Below, one piece after another: positions 16,789 to 24,520 of a DNA stretch of 34,807 nt. The position numbers were made by a program, and so were the translations under genes. Source of the stretch: Gemmiger_A avium (lineage in GTDB: Bacteria > Bacillota > Clostridia > Oscillospirales > Ruminococcaceae); NCBI GenBank assembly GCA_019114585.1, contig DXFE01000026.1, forward strand, positions 1 through 34,807. The letters are read 5' to 3'. Numbering within the stretch: position 1 is the stretch's first letter; the number at the start of each line of letters is the position of its first letter. The notes under the pieces are model-generated. The model searched no databases. It saw only the letters and a list, made by a program, of their open reading frames with translations, and was not told where the DNA came from.

Positions 16789-18076
16789 CATCCGGCTGGC
16801 CTTTGCCAGCCTGTGGGCCGGCAAACTGCGGGCGCTGCTGACCATGCTGGGCATCATCATCGGCATCGGCGCGGTGATCGCCATTGTCACGGTGGGCAAT
16901 TCCCTCACCGGCAGCATCACCAGCAGTTTGTCCGGCTTCGGCATCAACAACATCACCGTCAGCCTGGAACAGAAGGATGAGGACAGCGGATATTCCGTGA
17001 TCTCCATGGGCCGGGGCGCCGCTATGGTAAGCGGCGGGGGCGGGCTGATGTTCGGCCCCAGCGCCCCGTCGGAAGAGGACCTGCTCACCGACGGGATGAT
17101 CGCCGAATACAAGGAAGCCTTCGGCGACCGGGTGGCGGGGGTGGCCTGCACCCAGTCGGTGGGCAGCGGCACCGTCACCCAGGGTGAAACCAGCGTGACG
17201 GTGAGCGCCAGCGGCGTCAACGCGGACTATACCGCCGTCAACGATGTGGAGATGCTGGCGGGCCGGTTCATCCTGGATACCGACGGGGACCGGGCGCTGG
17301 CGGTGGTGAGCGATCTGTTCTGCGAGAGCGTGTTCGGCGCGGCCGACGACTCGGTGCTGGGGCAGAGCTTCACCATCACCCTGAACGGCGTCACCCAGCG
17401 GTTCTATGTGGCGGGCGTGTATGAGTACGGCGAGGACGCGGTGGCCAGCCTGACCGGCAGCGACCCGGTCACCGACCTGTACATGCCCCTGGGACTGGCC
17501 CGGCGGCTGGCCGGGGCGGACGAGGGCTGCCAGCAGTTCACGGTGGCCGCCGCCGACGGCACCGACACCAGCACCCTCATGGAGCAGACCGAGGAATTCT
17601 TTGCCAGCTACTACACCCGGAATGAAAGCTACACGGTGGGGGCTTCCAGCATGGAGAGCATGCTGGAGGAGATGACCGGCATGCTGGGCACCGTGACCCT
17701 GGCCATCAGCGCCATTGCCGCCATCAGCCTGCTGGTGGGCGGCATCGGGGTCATGAACATCATGCTGGTCAGCATCACCGAGCGCACCCGGGAGATCGGC
17801 ACCCGCAAGGCGCTGGGCGCCCGCAGCAGCGCCATCCGGCTGCAGTTCGTCACCGAGGCGGTGGTGATCTGCCTGGTGGGCGGCGTGCTGGGTGTGGCGC
17901 TGGGCATCGGCCTGGGCGCCGCGGGCGCCAATCTGCTGGGCTACGCGGCCCGGCCCACAGTCTCCTCCATTCTGCTGGCGGTGGGCTTCTCCATGGCCAT
18001 CGGCGTCTTTTTCGGGTACTATCCGGCGGGCAAGGCCGCCAAAATGGACCCCATCGAGGCGCTGCGCTACGAATGA
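16772..18076 (+). CDS. MacB-type ABC transporter permease (FtsX domain)
   Basis: 434 residues with the MacB plan: one N-terminal helix (RALLTMLGIIIGIGAVIAIV, about 20-40) with a preceding amphipathic segment, a large extracytoplasmic MacB periplasmic-core-like domain (~50-300), and three helices at the C-terminus in the FtsX domain, with the signature GGIGVMNIMLVSITERTREIG and RKALGAR. Ends K-M-D-P-I-E-A-L-R-Y-E, the usual end of the family. ATG at 16772 follows AAAGGGGGG and fits the family start; the frame is open slightly further up (TTG 16742), but this would extend the N-terminus without need. Confidence 0.93.
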   Translation: MALWDNIRLAFASLWAGKLRALLTMLGIIIGIGAVIAIVTVGNSLTGSITSSLSGFGINNITVSLEQKDEDSGYSVISMGRGAAMVSGGGGLMFGPSAPSEEDLLTDGMIAEYKEAFGDRVAGVACTQSVGSGTVTQGETSVTVSASGVNADYTAVNDVEMLAGRFILDTDGDRALAVVSDLFCESVFGAADDSVLGQSFTITLNGVTQRFYVAGVYEYGEDAVASLTGSDPVTDLYMPLGLARRLAGADEGCQQFTVAAADGTDTSTLMEQTEEFFASYYTRNESYTVGASSMESMLEEMTGMLGTVTLAISAIAAISLLVGGIGVMNIMLVSITERTREIGTRKALGARSSAIRLQFVTEAVVICLVGGVLGVALGIGLGAAGANLLGYAARPTVSSILLAVGFSMAIGVFFGYYPAGKAAKMDPIEALRYE

Positions 18077-18157
18077 TATTTCCGATTCGACCTGTGCGCC
18101 GGCTGGTTTCGGCGCCGGCGCGCGGTGTCGGCTCCTTTTCTTCTTTTCTTTTCTTTG

Positions 18158-18195
18158 CGAAAGGACGCGTCTGCTTCGGCGGGCGCGTCCTTTCG
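18158..18195. other. 12-bp perfect hairpin upstream of the MATE gene
   Basis: CGAAAGGACGCG (18158-18169) pairs with CGCGTCCTTTCG (18184-18195), 14-base loop. A pyrimidine-rich stretch precedes it. It has no T-tract directly behind it, so its use as a terminator of the MacB-type operon is uncertain; it ends 10 bases before the -35 box of the MATE promoter. Confidence 0.45.
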
Positions 18196-18205
18196 TGCTG
18201 TGTGC

Positions 18206-18234
18206 TTGCAATTCATGCGCCGGTGGTCTATTAT
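18206..18234 (+). promoter_or_regulatory. sigma-A type promoter of the MATE-xth operon
   Basis: TTGCAA (18206-18211), 17-base spacer, TATTAT (18229-18234); the following leader is AT-rich and about 38 bases long. Confidence 0.65.
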
Positions 18235-18277
18235 AAAAAATTGTAAAATCAATGTAAAAGAGGAGGCACAGTACGTG

Positions 18278-19651
18278 ATGCTGCATTTGCCCGCACGTAA
18301 ACCCGTGCCCGAGGGGTACTTGTTTTCCAACGAGGCACTGATGGCCCTGATGGTGCCGCTGGTGATCGAACAGTTCCTGGCCGCCGCCGTGGGTATGGCC
18401 GATACCATGATGGTCTCCCGGGCGGGGGAGGCCGCCATCTCCGGCGTAAGCCTGGTGGATATGATCAACAAGCTGATCTTTCAGCTGCTGGCGGCGCTGG
18501 CCACCGGCGGCGCGGTGGTCACCAGCCAGTTCCTGGGGGCCCGGGCCCGGCACAAGGCGTCGGATTCCGCCGGGCAGCTGGTGCTGCTCAGCGCCCTGGC
18601 GGGCACCGGCATCATGCTGTTCACGCTGGCGCTGGCCCATCCGATGATGCGGCTGTTCTTTGGCCAGATCACCGACGACGTGATGGCCGCGGGCCTTTTG
18701 TATCTGCGGATCGTGGCCCTGAGCTATCCGTTCCTGGCGCTGTACAACGCGGGGGCGGCGCTGTTCCGCAGCATGGGCAACAGCAAGGTGTCCATGCAGG
18801 TCAGCGTGCTGGTCAACGTGCTCAACGTGATCGGCAACGCCATCTGTGTGTTCGGCCTGGGCATGGGGGTGGCCGGCGTGGCCATTCCCAGCCTGATCAG
18901 CTACATTGTGGGCGCGGCGCTCATGCTCTGGCTGCTGCGCAGCCCGGACATGCCCCTGCCGGTGGGCTTCACCATCCGGCTGCAGGGGGATATGGCGCGC
19001 AGCATCCTGGGCATCGGCATCCCCAGCGCCATGGAAAACAGCGTGTTCCAGCTGGGGCGGATCGTGGTGGTCAGCATGATCTCGCTGTCCGGCACGGTGC
19101 AGATCGCCGCCAACGCGGTGGCCAACAACCTGGACGGTCTGGCCATCATCCCCGGCCAGGCCTACGAGCTGGCCATGATCGCGGTGGTGGGCCGGTGCAT
19201 CGGCGCCCGGGATATGCGCCAGGCCCGGTACTATACCGGCCGCCTGATGAAGGGCAGTTATCTGAGCCTGGCCGCGGTCAGCCTGGTGATGCTGGCGGGT
19301 CTGCCGCTGCTGCTGGGCCTGTATGAAATCTCCGACGCCACCTGGCAGCTGGCCTGGCTGCTGGTGGTGATCCACCTGACGGTGGGCATGCTGATCTGGC
19401 CGGCCAGCTTTGTGCTGCCCTGCGCGCTGCGTGCCGCCAACGACGTGAAATTCCCCATGTGGGTGAGCATCCTGTCCATGGTGATCTGGCGGCTGGGCTT
19501 CAGCTATCTGCTGGCCGTGCGGATGGAGTGGGGCGCGGTGGGCGTCTGGATCGCCATGGTGGTGGACTGGGTCTGCCGCACCATCTGTTTTGCGGGCCGC
19601 TGGAAGAGCGGCCGCTGGGAACACTTCTATAAAGAAAAGGAGACCGTATGA
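18278..19651 (+). CDS. MATE-family efflux transporter
   Basis: 457 residues with about twelve hydrophobic segments in two homologous halves (first half beginning ALMALMVPLVIEQFLAAAVGMADTMMVSRAG, which is the MatE signature; second half at ILGIGIPSAMENSVFQLGR). Exports cations, drugs or metabolites in exchange for sodium or protons; the substrate cannot be read from sequence. AGGAGG is at 18261-18266; the ATG at 18278 (11-base spacing) is called, but the adjacent GTG at 18275 (8-base spacing) is an equally good start. Longer readings begin upstream of the promoter. The stop overlaps the next gene's start by four bases (ATGA). Confidence 0.93.
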   Translation: MLHLPARKPVPEGYLFSNEALMALMVPLVIEQFLAAAVGMADTMMVSRAGEAAISGVSLVDMINKLIFQLLAALATGGAVVTSQFLGARARHKASDSAGQLVLLSALAGTGIMLFTLALAHPMMRLFFGQITDDVMAAGLLYLRIVALSYPFLALYNAGAALFRSMGNSKVSMQVSVLVNVLNVIGNAICVFGLGMGVAGVAIPSLISYIVGAALMLWLLRSPDMPLPVGFTIRLQGDMARSILGIGIPSAMENSVFQLGRIVVVSMISLSGTVQIAANAVANNLDGLAIIPGQAYELAMIAVVGRCIGARDMRQARYYTGRLMKGSYLSLAAVSLVMLAGLPLLLGLYEISDATWQLAWLLVVIHLTVGMLIWPASFVLPCALRAANDVKFPMWVSILSMVIWRLGFSYLLAVRMEWGAVGVWIAMVVDWVCRTICFAGRWKSGRWEHFYKEKETV

Positions 19652-20403
19652 AGCTGATCAGCTGGAATGTAAACGGCCTTCGGGCCTGCCTGGGCAAGGG
19701 CTTTGCCGAGACCTTTGCCGCCCTGGACGCGGACGTGTTCAGCGTGCAGGAGACCAAGATGCAGCCGGGGCAGGCGGATTTTGCCCCGGAAGGCTACACC
19801 GAATACCTGAGCAGCGCCGAGAAAAAGGGTTACTCCGGCACTGCCTGCTGGACGCGGGTGGCGCCGCTGTCGGTGCGGTACGGCATCGGGCCGGAGATCC
19901 ACAGCCATGAGGGCCGGGCCATCACCCTGGAATTTGAAAAATTCTACCTGGTCAACGTGTATACCCCCAATTCCCAGGAGGGGCTGGCCCGGATCGACTA
20001 CCGCATGCAGTGGGAGGACGATCTGCGCGCCTATTTGTTGGAGCTGGACAAGCACAAGCCGGTGGTGCTCTGCGGCGATCTGAACGTGGCCCACAACGAG
20101 ATCGACCTGAAAAACCCCGGCCCCAACCGGGGCAGCGCGGGCTTTTCGGATCAGGAGCGGGCCAAGATGACCGAGCTGCTGGCAGCGGGCTTTGTGGACA
20201 GCTTCCGCCATCTGCACCCGGACGCCACCGGGGCCTACAGCTGGTGGAGTTACCGGTTCAACGCCCGCAAGAACAACGCGGGGTGGCGCATCGACTACTT
20301 TGTGGTGTCCCGGCGGCTGGCCGACCGGATCACCCGGGCGGAGATCCTGCCCCAGGTGATGGGCAGCGACCACTGCCCGGTGCTGCTGGAGCTGGAATTG
20401 TAA
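19648..20403 (+). CDS. xth: exodeoxyribonuclease III (AP endonuclease)
   Basis: 251 residues. Cuts DNA at abasic sites and trims 3' ends in base-excision repair, in the cytoplasm. Conserved residues of the ExoIII/ApeI family are all in place: WNVNGLRA near the start, QETK (metal-binding Glu), Y-T-P-N-S, GDLNVAHNEIDL (catalytic Asp/Asn), GWRIDYF and the C-terminal GSDHCPV (catalytic Asp-His). ATG overlaps the MATE stop; AAAGGAG is at 19636-19642, within the MATE gene. The pairing with a transporter is probably just transcriptional economy. A strong terminator follows. Confidence 0.95.
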   Translation: MKLISWNVNGLRACLGKGFAETFAALDADVFSVQETKMQPGQADFAPEGYTEYLSSAEKKGYSGTACWTRVAPLSVRYGIGPEIHSHEGRAITLEFEKFYLVNVYTPNSQEGLARIDYRMQWEDDLRAYLLELDKHKPVVLCGDLNVAHNEIDLKNPGPNRGSAGFSDQERAKMTELLAAGFVDSFRHLHPDATGAYSWWSYRFNARKNNAGWRIDYFVVSRRLADRITRAEILPQVMGSDHCPVLLELEL

Positions 20404-20408
20404 AACCA

Positions 20409-20451
20409 ACAAATCGGGCGCGGGATGTATTGCATCCCGCGCCCGATTTGT
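20409..20451. terminator. terminator-like hairpin after xth, overlapping the next promoter
   Basis: 19-bp perfect stem (ACAAATCGGGCGCGGGATG at 20409-20427 with 20433-20451), loop TATTG. Behind it comes TATAATATAAAA, not a pure T-run. The right arm holds the spacer and part of the -35 of the promoter at 20430-20458. Confidence 0.75.
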
Positions 20452-20458
20452 ATATAAT
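20430..20458 (+). promoter_or_regulatory. promoter of the DUF368 gene
   Basis: TTGCAT (20430-20435), 17-base spacer, TATAAT (20453-20458). The -35 box starts in the loop of the preceding hairpin and enters its right arm. Confidence 0.5.
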
Positions 20459-20520
20459 ATAAAAAGTGTGCCTTTCGGCGCACGTTTTGCTAGGAAAACG
20501 ATAAAAGGAGTATATACGAT

Positions 20521-21405
20521 ATGAAAACCATCCTGGACATTGTGCGGGGCATCGTGATCGGCATTGCCAACGTGATCCCCGGCGTATCCGGCGGCACGAT
20601 GGCGGTCTCCATGGGCATCTACGACAAGCTCATCGGCGCCATCAACGGCCTGACCAAAAACTTCATGCGCAGTGTGCGCATCCTGGCCCCGCTGCTGGTG
20701 GGTATGGCCATCGGCGTGGTGGTCTTCAGCTACCTGGTTGAGTATCTGCTGGCCCAGCACACCCTGGCCACCTGCCTGACCTTTGTGGGCCTGATCCTGG
20801 GCGGCCTGCCGGTGCTGTGGCCCTCTTTGAAAAAGAGCATCGCCAAAAAGCCCGGCGGCAAGGCCGGTGCGCCGGAGGTGCTGGCATTCCTGATTCTGCT
20901 GGCGGTGGGCGTGGGCATGCCCCTGCTGCAGGGCGGCGGCGACGGTGTGCAGACCCTGACCCCCGGTGTGGGCATGGCTGTGCTGCTGCTGATCCTGGGC
21001 GTGATTGCCAGCGTCACCATGGTGATCCCGGGCGTGTCCGGCAGCATGGTGCTGATGATCCTGGGCTACTACTACGGCGTGATCAACGCGGTCACCGGCA
21101 CCATCTCCGCCCTGAAAGCGCTGGACTTTGCCGGCGTGTTCAACGGCCTGCTGCTGCTGGTGCCTTTCGGCATCGGCGTGCTGCTGGGCATTCTGCTGAT
21201 CGCCAAGCTGATCGACTGGCTGTTTGACCGGTTCCCCAGCCAGACTTACTCCGCCATCATCGGCCTGGTGGTCTCCTCGCCCTTTGCCATCCTGTATGCC
21301 TCCGGCGCGCTGGCCGGCGGCCTCAACTGGATCGAGCTGGTGGTGGGCATCGTGCTGGGCGCCGCGGGCGCCTGGGTCACCCTGCTCATGGGCGAAAAGG
21401 AATAA
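20521..21405 (+). CDS. DUF368 membrane protein, probable undecaprenyl-phosphate translocase
   Basis: 294 residues, about eight to ten hydrophobic segments. Two copies of the family signature are seen: ANVIPGVSGGTMAVSMGIYD (~17-36) and MVIPGVSGSMVLMILGYYYG (~172), reflecting an internal duplication. Members of DUF368 (PopT) have been shown to recycle the lipid carrier C55-P across the membrane for cell-wall synthesis; the assignment here is by family. ATG at 20521 follows AAAAGGAG about ten bases upstream. The gene stands alone, followed by a terminator, and next to a peptidoglycan glycosyltransferase, which fits an envelope role. Confidence 0.9.
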   Translation: MKTILDIVRGIVIGIANVIPGVSGGTMAVSMGIYDKLIGAINGLTKNFMRSVRILAPLLVGMAIGVVVFSYLVEYLLAQHTLATCLTFVGLILGGLPVLWPSLKKSIAKKPGGKAGAPEVLAFLILLAVGVGMPLLQGGGDGVQTLTPGVGMAVLLLILGVIASVTMVIPGVSGSMVLMILGYYYGVINAVTGTISALKALDFAGVFNGLLLLVPFGIGVLLGILLIAKLIDWLFDRFPSQTYSAIIGLVVSSPFAILYASGALAGGLNWIELVVGIVLGAAGAWVTLLMGEKE

Positions 21406-21419
21406 AAATCGCGGTTTCG

Positions 21420-21452
21420 GCCCGCTGCTCCCCTGGGAGCGGCGGGCTTTTT
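21420..21452 (+). terminator. terminator of the DUF368 gene
   Basis: 12-bp stem with one T-G pair (GCCCGCTGCTCC at 21420-21431 with 21436-21447), loop CCTG, then TTTTT. Confidence 0.9.
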
Positions 21453-21546
21453 GCGTTTGTGACAAAACTGTTCGCTGCCCGTAAGGTTGTTCGATGGCGG
21501 GCGGGCCCTGCCGGTGGTAGGATGATCCCAGAGGGAGGGGATCCGA

Positions 21547-22212
21547 ATGGAACAAAGCAAACAGACATCCCGCACCGGCCTGCGCCGGGCGGGCCGGGCG
21601 CTGCTGCGGGTGCTGGCCGGGCTGCTGGTGCTGGCGATTCTGGCCGGGGCGGTGGTCACGGGGCTGCTGCTGCGGGCGGGCCATGAGATGTACCGGCAGG
21701 CCATGGCCGCCGATCCGCCCGAAACGGCGATTGCCCGGGTGCGGGAGCGGGAGGATTTTCTGCCGCTGGACCAGGTGCCCACCGCCTTCCGGCAGATGCT
21801 GCTCACCTCGGAGGATCACCGCTTCTACACCCACGGCGGGGTGGACCCGCTGGCCATCCTGCGGGCGGCGGCGGAAAACCTGCGACAGGGCCGCCTGGCC
21901 CAGGGCGGCAGCACCATCACCCAGCAGCTGGCCAAGAATCTGTGGTTCAGCTTTGAAAAGCGGTTCGAGCGCAAGGTAGCGGAGGTGTTTGCCGCCTGGC
22001 GGCTGGAGCGGATGCTCACCAAGGACGAGATATTGGAACTGTACATCAACGTGGTCTGGTTCGGGGAGGGCTGCACCGGCCTGCGAGCGGCGGCCCGGCA
22101 CTATTATGACTGTGAGCCGATGGCCTTGTCTCCCAGCCAGTGCCAGGCCCTGGTGGATACCCTGAAAAGCCCCGCTACCCGCAACCCCAACGCCCTGGCA
22201 CAGGCGGAATAA
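21547..22212 (+). CDS. monofunctional peptidoglycan glycosyltransferase (GT51)
   Basis: 221 residues. Polymerises lipid II into glycan strands outside the membrane. A basic N-terminus is followed by one membrane helix (~20-43). The GT51 motifs are in order: TSEDHRFYTHGGVD (87-100, catalytic Glu89), QGGSTITQQLAKN (~118-131), and a third motif ERKVAEVFAAWRLERMLTKDEILELYIN. No transpeptidase domain follows, so it is of the MtgA type rather than a class A PBP. ATG at 21547 follows GAGGGAGGGG. No convincing promoter was found in the 94 bases after the upstream terminator. Converges with the histidine kinase gene. Confidence 0.93.
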   Translation: MEQSKQTSRTGLRRAGRALLRVLAGLLVLAILAGAVVTGLLLRAGHEMYRQAMAADPPETAIARVREREDFLPLDQVPTAFRQMLLTSEDHRFYTHGGVDPLAILRAAAENLRQGRLAQGGSTITQQLAKNLWFSFEKRFERKVAEVFAAWRLERMLTKDEILELYINVVWFGEGCTGLRAAARHYYDCEPMALSPSQCQALVDTLKSPATRNPNALAQAE

Positions 22213-22220
22213 TACAAAGA

Positions 22221-22254
22221 AAACCGGCGCGTACCCCGCGGTCCGCGCCGGTTT
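22221..22254. terminator. bidirectional terminator
   Basis: 11-bp stem AAACCGGCGCG (22221-22231) with CGCGCCGGTTT (22244-22254), T-rich run after it on the plus strand and an A-rich run before it. Shared by the GT51 gene and the converging histidine kinase gene. Confidence 0.85.
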
Positions 22255-22259
22255 GTTTG

Positions 22260-23705
22260 TTATTTCGCTGCCGGGGGCCGCAGGCTGAACAGGCTGCCCT
22301 CCGGCCCGGTGCTCTCCAGCTGCACCGGGGCCTCCAGAAGTTCGCTCAGCTGGCGGGCAATGGCCAGCCCCAGCCCCTCGCCCGGGCTGGCGGCGCGGTT
22401 TACACCCCGGTAGAACCGGTCGAATACCCGGCCCTGTTCCTCCGGCGGGATGCCGATGCCCTGGTCCCACACCAGCACCACCGGGCCCTCCGGGCGGTAT
22501 TCCAGCCGCATCCCGGCCCGGCCGCCCGGCTTTGTGTACTTGATGCCGTTTTCCCCCAGGATCATCACCAGCTGGCGCATCCGGTCGTAGTGGGTCAGCA
22601 CCCGGTCCCGGGCCGGATCGCATTCCGGCAGTTCCAGGGCAAACTCCACCCCCTGTTTGCGGGCCAGCTGGGCCAGCGAACGGCCCGCGTCCCGCAGAAT
22701 CTCGCTCAGGCTGCATACCTGCCGTTCCACCGTATAGCCGGGGGCCTGCATCCGGGCCAGGGTCAAAAGATCCTGCACCACCGTCTGCAGCTGTTCCAGC
22801 TCGGTCAGCATCCCCTCCGCCTGGACGGGCACCTCCTCCGGGTCCACCATGCCGTCCCGCATCAGCTCCGCCCGGGCCCGCAGCACCGCCAGCGGGGTTT
22901 TCAGCTCGTGGCTGATATCCGCAAAAAACTGCCGCCGGGTCTCGTCCTCCTGCTGGCGGCGGTCCCGGGCCTGTTCCAGCTGGCGGGCGGTCTGCTCCAT
23001 GGCGTCCCGCAGCTCGCCCAGTTCGTCCTGCCCGGGCAGGGCGGGGGGCGGATCATACCGGTCGCCCCGCCAGGCGGCCAGCGCCTGCTTCATCGCGCCC
23101 AGGGGCTGGATCAGCCGCCGGGTCAGCTGCCGGCTCAGCCAGACCGCCATCCGCACGGCGGCCAGGGTGCTCAGGGTCAGCATGGCCAGCACCGGCAGCA
23201 GCTCCCGGGCCAGGGCGCCCAGCGGCAGGGCCGCCAGCACCAGGGCGCTGCCGCCCGCCGGGTCCTCCACCCGTGCGCCGGCTGTTGCCATCCAGCCGTG
23301 TGCCGGATCCAGCCTCAGCTGAATGCCCTTGGCGGCCTGTTCCGGCGAAAAGGGGTCGGGCAGCGGCCCCTCGGTCATCTGGCCCGCCGCCTCGTCGTAC
23401 CACACCGCCCGGCCATCCTCCAGCAGAATGACCAGATCCACCCCGTTCTGCTCCAGCGTCTGCAGAAACCGCAGTTCGGTGGGCAGCCCTTCGGCGGGCG
23501 GGGCGGCCAGCAGCAGCTCCCCGTCGCTCAGCTTGCGCTCCAGCCGGGCGGTGGCGGTGTCCAGCGGGTTCAGCAGCTGCTGCCGTACCCCCTGCACCAG
23601 ATGCACCACCCCAAAGGTCAGGAACAGGGCCAGGCTCAGGGCTCCCATCCGCAGGCCGGCCTGGAACGCAATCTGCCGGGCCAGGCCCTTGTCACGCTTT
23701 TTCAA
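22260..23705 (-). CDS. sensor histidine kinase
   Basis: About 481 residues. TM1 about 15-38, an extracytoplasmic sensor of ~130 residues, TM2 about 165-190, a HAMP-like linker, the DHp helix with FADISHELKTPLAVL (phospho-accepting His), and a catalytic domain with N box (LGENGIKYTKPGG), G1 (DQGIGIPPEEQGRVFDRFYRG) and G2 (GEGLGLAIA). I chose TTG at 23705, which overlaps the response regulator gene by 14 bases and follows GGGGAG; TTG at 23741 (12 residues longer) is an alternative, and there is no ATG before TM1. It phosphorylates the regulator encoded just upstream. The signal is unknown. Confidence 0.9.
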   Translation of the reverse strand: MKKRDKGLARQIAFQAGLRMGALSLALFLTFGVVHLVQGVRQQLLNPLDTATARLERKLSDGELLLAAPPAEGLPTELRFLQTLEQNGVDLVILLEDGRAVWYDEAAGQMTEGPLPDPFSPEQAAKGIQLRLDPAHGWMATAGARVEDPAGGSALVLAALPLGALARELLPVLAMLTLSTLAAVRMAVWLSRQLTRRLIQPLGAMKQALAAWRGDRYDPPPALPGQDELGELRDAMEQTARQLEQARDRRQQEDETRRQFFADISHELKTPLAVLRARAELMRDGMVDPEEVPVQAEGMLTELEQLQTVVQDLLTLARMQAPGYTVERQVCSLSEILRDAGRSLAQLARKQGVEFALELPECDPARDRVLTHYDRMRQLVMILGENGIKYTKPGGRAGMRLEYRPEGPVVLVWDQGIGIPPEEQGRVFDRFYRGVNRAASPGEGLGLAIARQLSELLEAPVQLESTGPEGSLFSLRPPAAK

Positions 23706-24369
23706 ACTGATACCCCACTCCCCATACGGTGCGGATCTCAAAATCCCGGCCGGGAACGTCCGCCAGCACGCTGCGCATCCGCTTGATCTGGCTGTCCACC
23801 GCCCGCACGTCTCCCAGATAGTCCGGGCCCCACAGCATCTCCAGCAGCATTTCCCGGGTGAACACCTGCCGGGGCCGCCGGGCCAGGGTCCACAGGATTT
23901 CGGCGGCCCGGCGGGTCAGCGGCACCGGCTGCCCCGCCACCTGCACCGTAAAGGTCTGCAGGTCGATGGCCAGCGCCCCGGTGCGGAACACCTCCGGCTG
24001 CCGGGCGGGAGGTACCCGCCGCAGCACCGCCCGCACCCGGGCCATCACCTCGCTGGGGGAAAAGGGCTTTACCACATAATCGTCTGCCCCGATGTCCAGC
24101 CCCAGGATCCGGTCCTCGTCTTCGCTGCGGGCGGTGATCATGATCACCGGGGTCAGGCTTTGCTGGCGGATGGCCCGGCAGACCGCAAACCCGTCCGGCC
24201 CGGGCAGCATTACGTCCAGCAGCACCAGGTCCGGCTCCCGGGCGGCAAAGGCCGCCAACGCCTCGTCGCCGGTGCGGGCCAGCACGGTTTCGTGGCCCTG
24301 GGCCCGGGCATACCGGTCCAGCACCTGCAGGATCTGTTCGTTGTCGTCCACCAACAGCAGTGTTGCCAT
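23692..24369 (-). CDS. OmpR/PhoB-family response regulator
   Basis: 225 residues. Receiver domain with D8/D9 acidic pair, phospho-acceptor D52 (LVLLDVMLPG), Thr in MITA and Lys in YVVKPFSP; C-terminal winged helix of the OmpR type (LTRRAAEILWTLARRPRQVFTREMLLEMLW ... VWGVGYQFE). ATG at 24369 follows GGAGGG; the upstream in-frame ATG reading (12 residues longer) has no ribosome site. Forms an operon with the kinase and is divergent from the FMN-binding lipoprotein, a likely target gene. A perfect-spacing promoter lies at 24432-24404. Confidence 0.95.
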   Translation of the reverse strand: MATLLLVDDNEQILQVLDRYARAQGHETVLARTGDEALAAFAAREPDLVLLDVMLPGPDGFAVCRAIRQQSLTPVIMITARSEDEDRILGLDIGADDYVVKPFSPSEVMARVRAVLRRVPPARQPEVFRTGALAIDLQTFTVQVAGQPVPLTRRAAEILWTLARRPRQVFTREMLLEMLWGPDYLGDVRAVDSQIKRMRSVLADVPGRDFEIRTVWGVGYQFEKA

Positions 24370-24403
24370 CGGGATCCCTCCGTGTTGCCAAATTTCTTTC
24401 TTC

Positions 24404-24432
24404 ATTATAACAACGGTTTATTTTACTGACAA
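24404..24432 (-). promoter_or_regulatory. sigma-A type promoter of the two-component operon
   Basis: On the minus strand TTGTCA (24432-24427), 17-base spacer, TATAAT (24409-24404). Confidence 0.75.
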
Positions 24433-24459
24433 GATTCTGACAAAATCGCCCTGTAGAAT
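24426..24459 (+). promoter_or_regulatory. candidate response-regulator operator and promoter of the FMN lipoprotein gene
   Basis: Direct repeat CTGACAA (24426-24432) and CTGACAA (24437-24443), 11 bases apart, then ten bases and TAGAAT (24454-24459). The first copy overlaps the -35 box of the divergent two-component operon. Direct repeats one helical turn apart in the -35 position are usual for OmpR-family activators. Confidence 0.5.
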
Positions 24460-24520
24460 AAAAAACAACCCTGGGGGAATCCCCCGTAACCGGCAAAAAA
24501 AGAGAGGAGAACAGGAATCT

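Noticed and set aside
14344..17220. A 958-codon open frame on the minus strand opposite the MacA/MacB-type operon
   Set aside because: It is a shadow of GC-rich plus-strand genes with clear domains, has a low-complexity His/Gly/Ala-rich product and no ribosome site. The same holds for the long minus-strand frames at 16679-19624, 19627-22716 and 6310-7716, and for the plus-strand frame 3098-5362.
18242..18259. TGTAAAA repeated at 11-base distance in the MATE leader, as an operator
   Set aside because: The stretch is simple AT-rich sequence downstream of the -10 box, next to the ribosome site; chance is the easier explanation.
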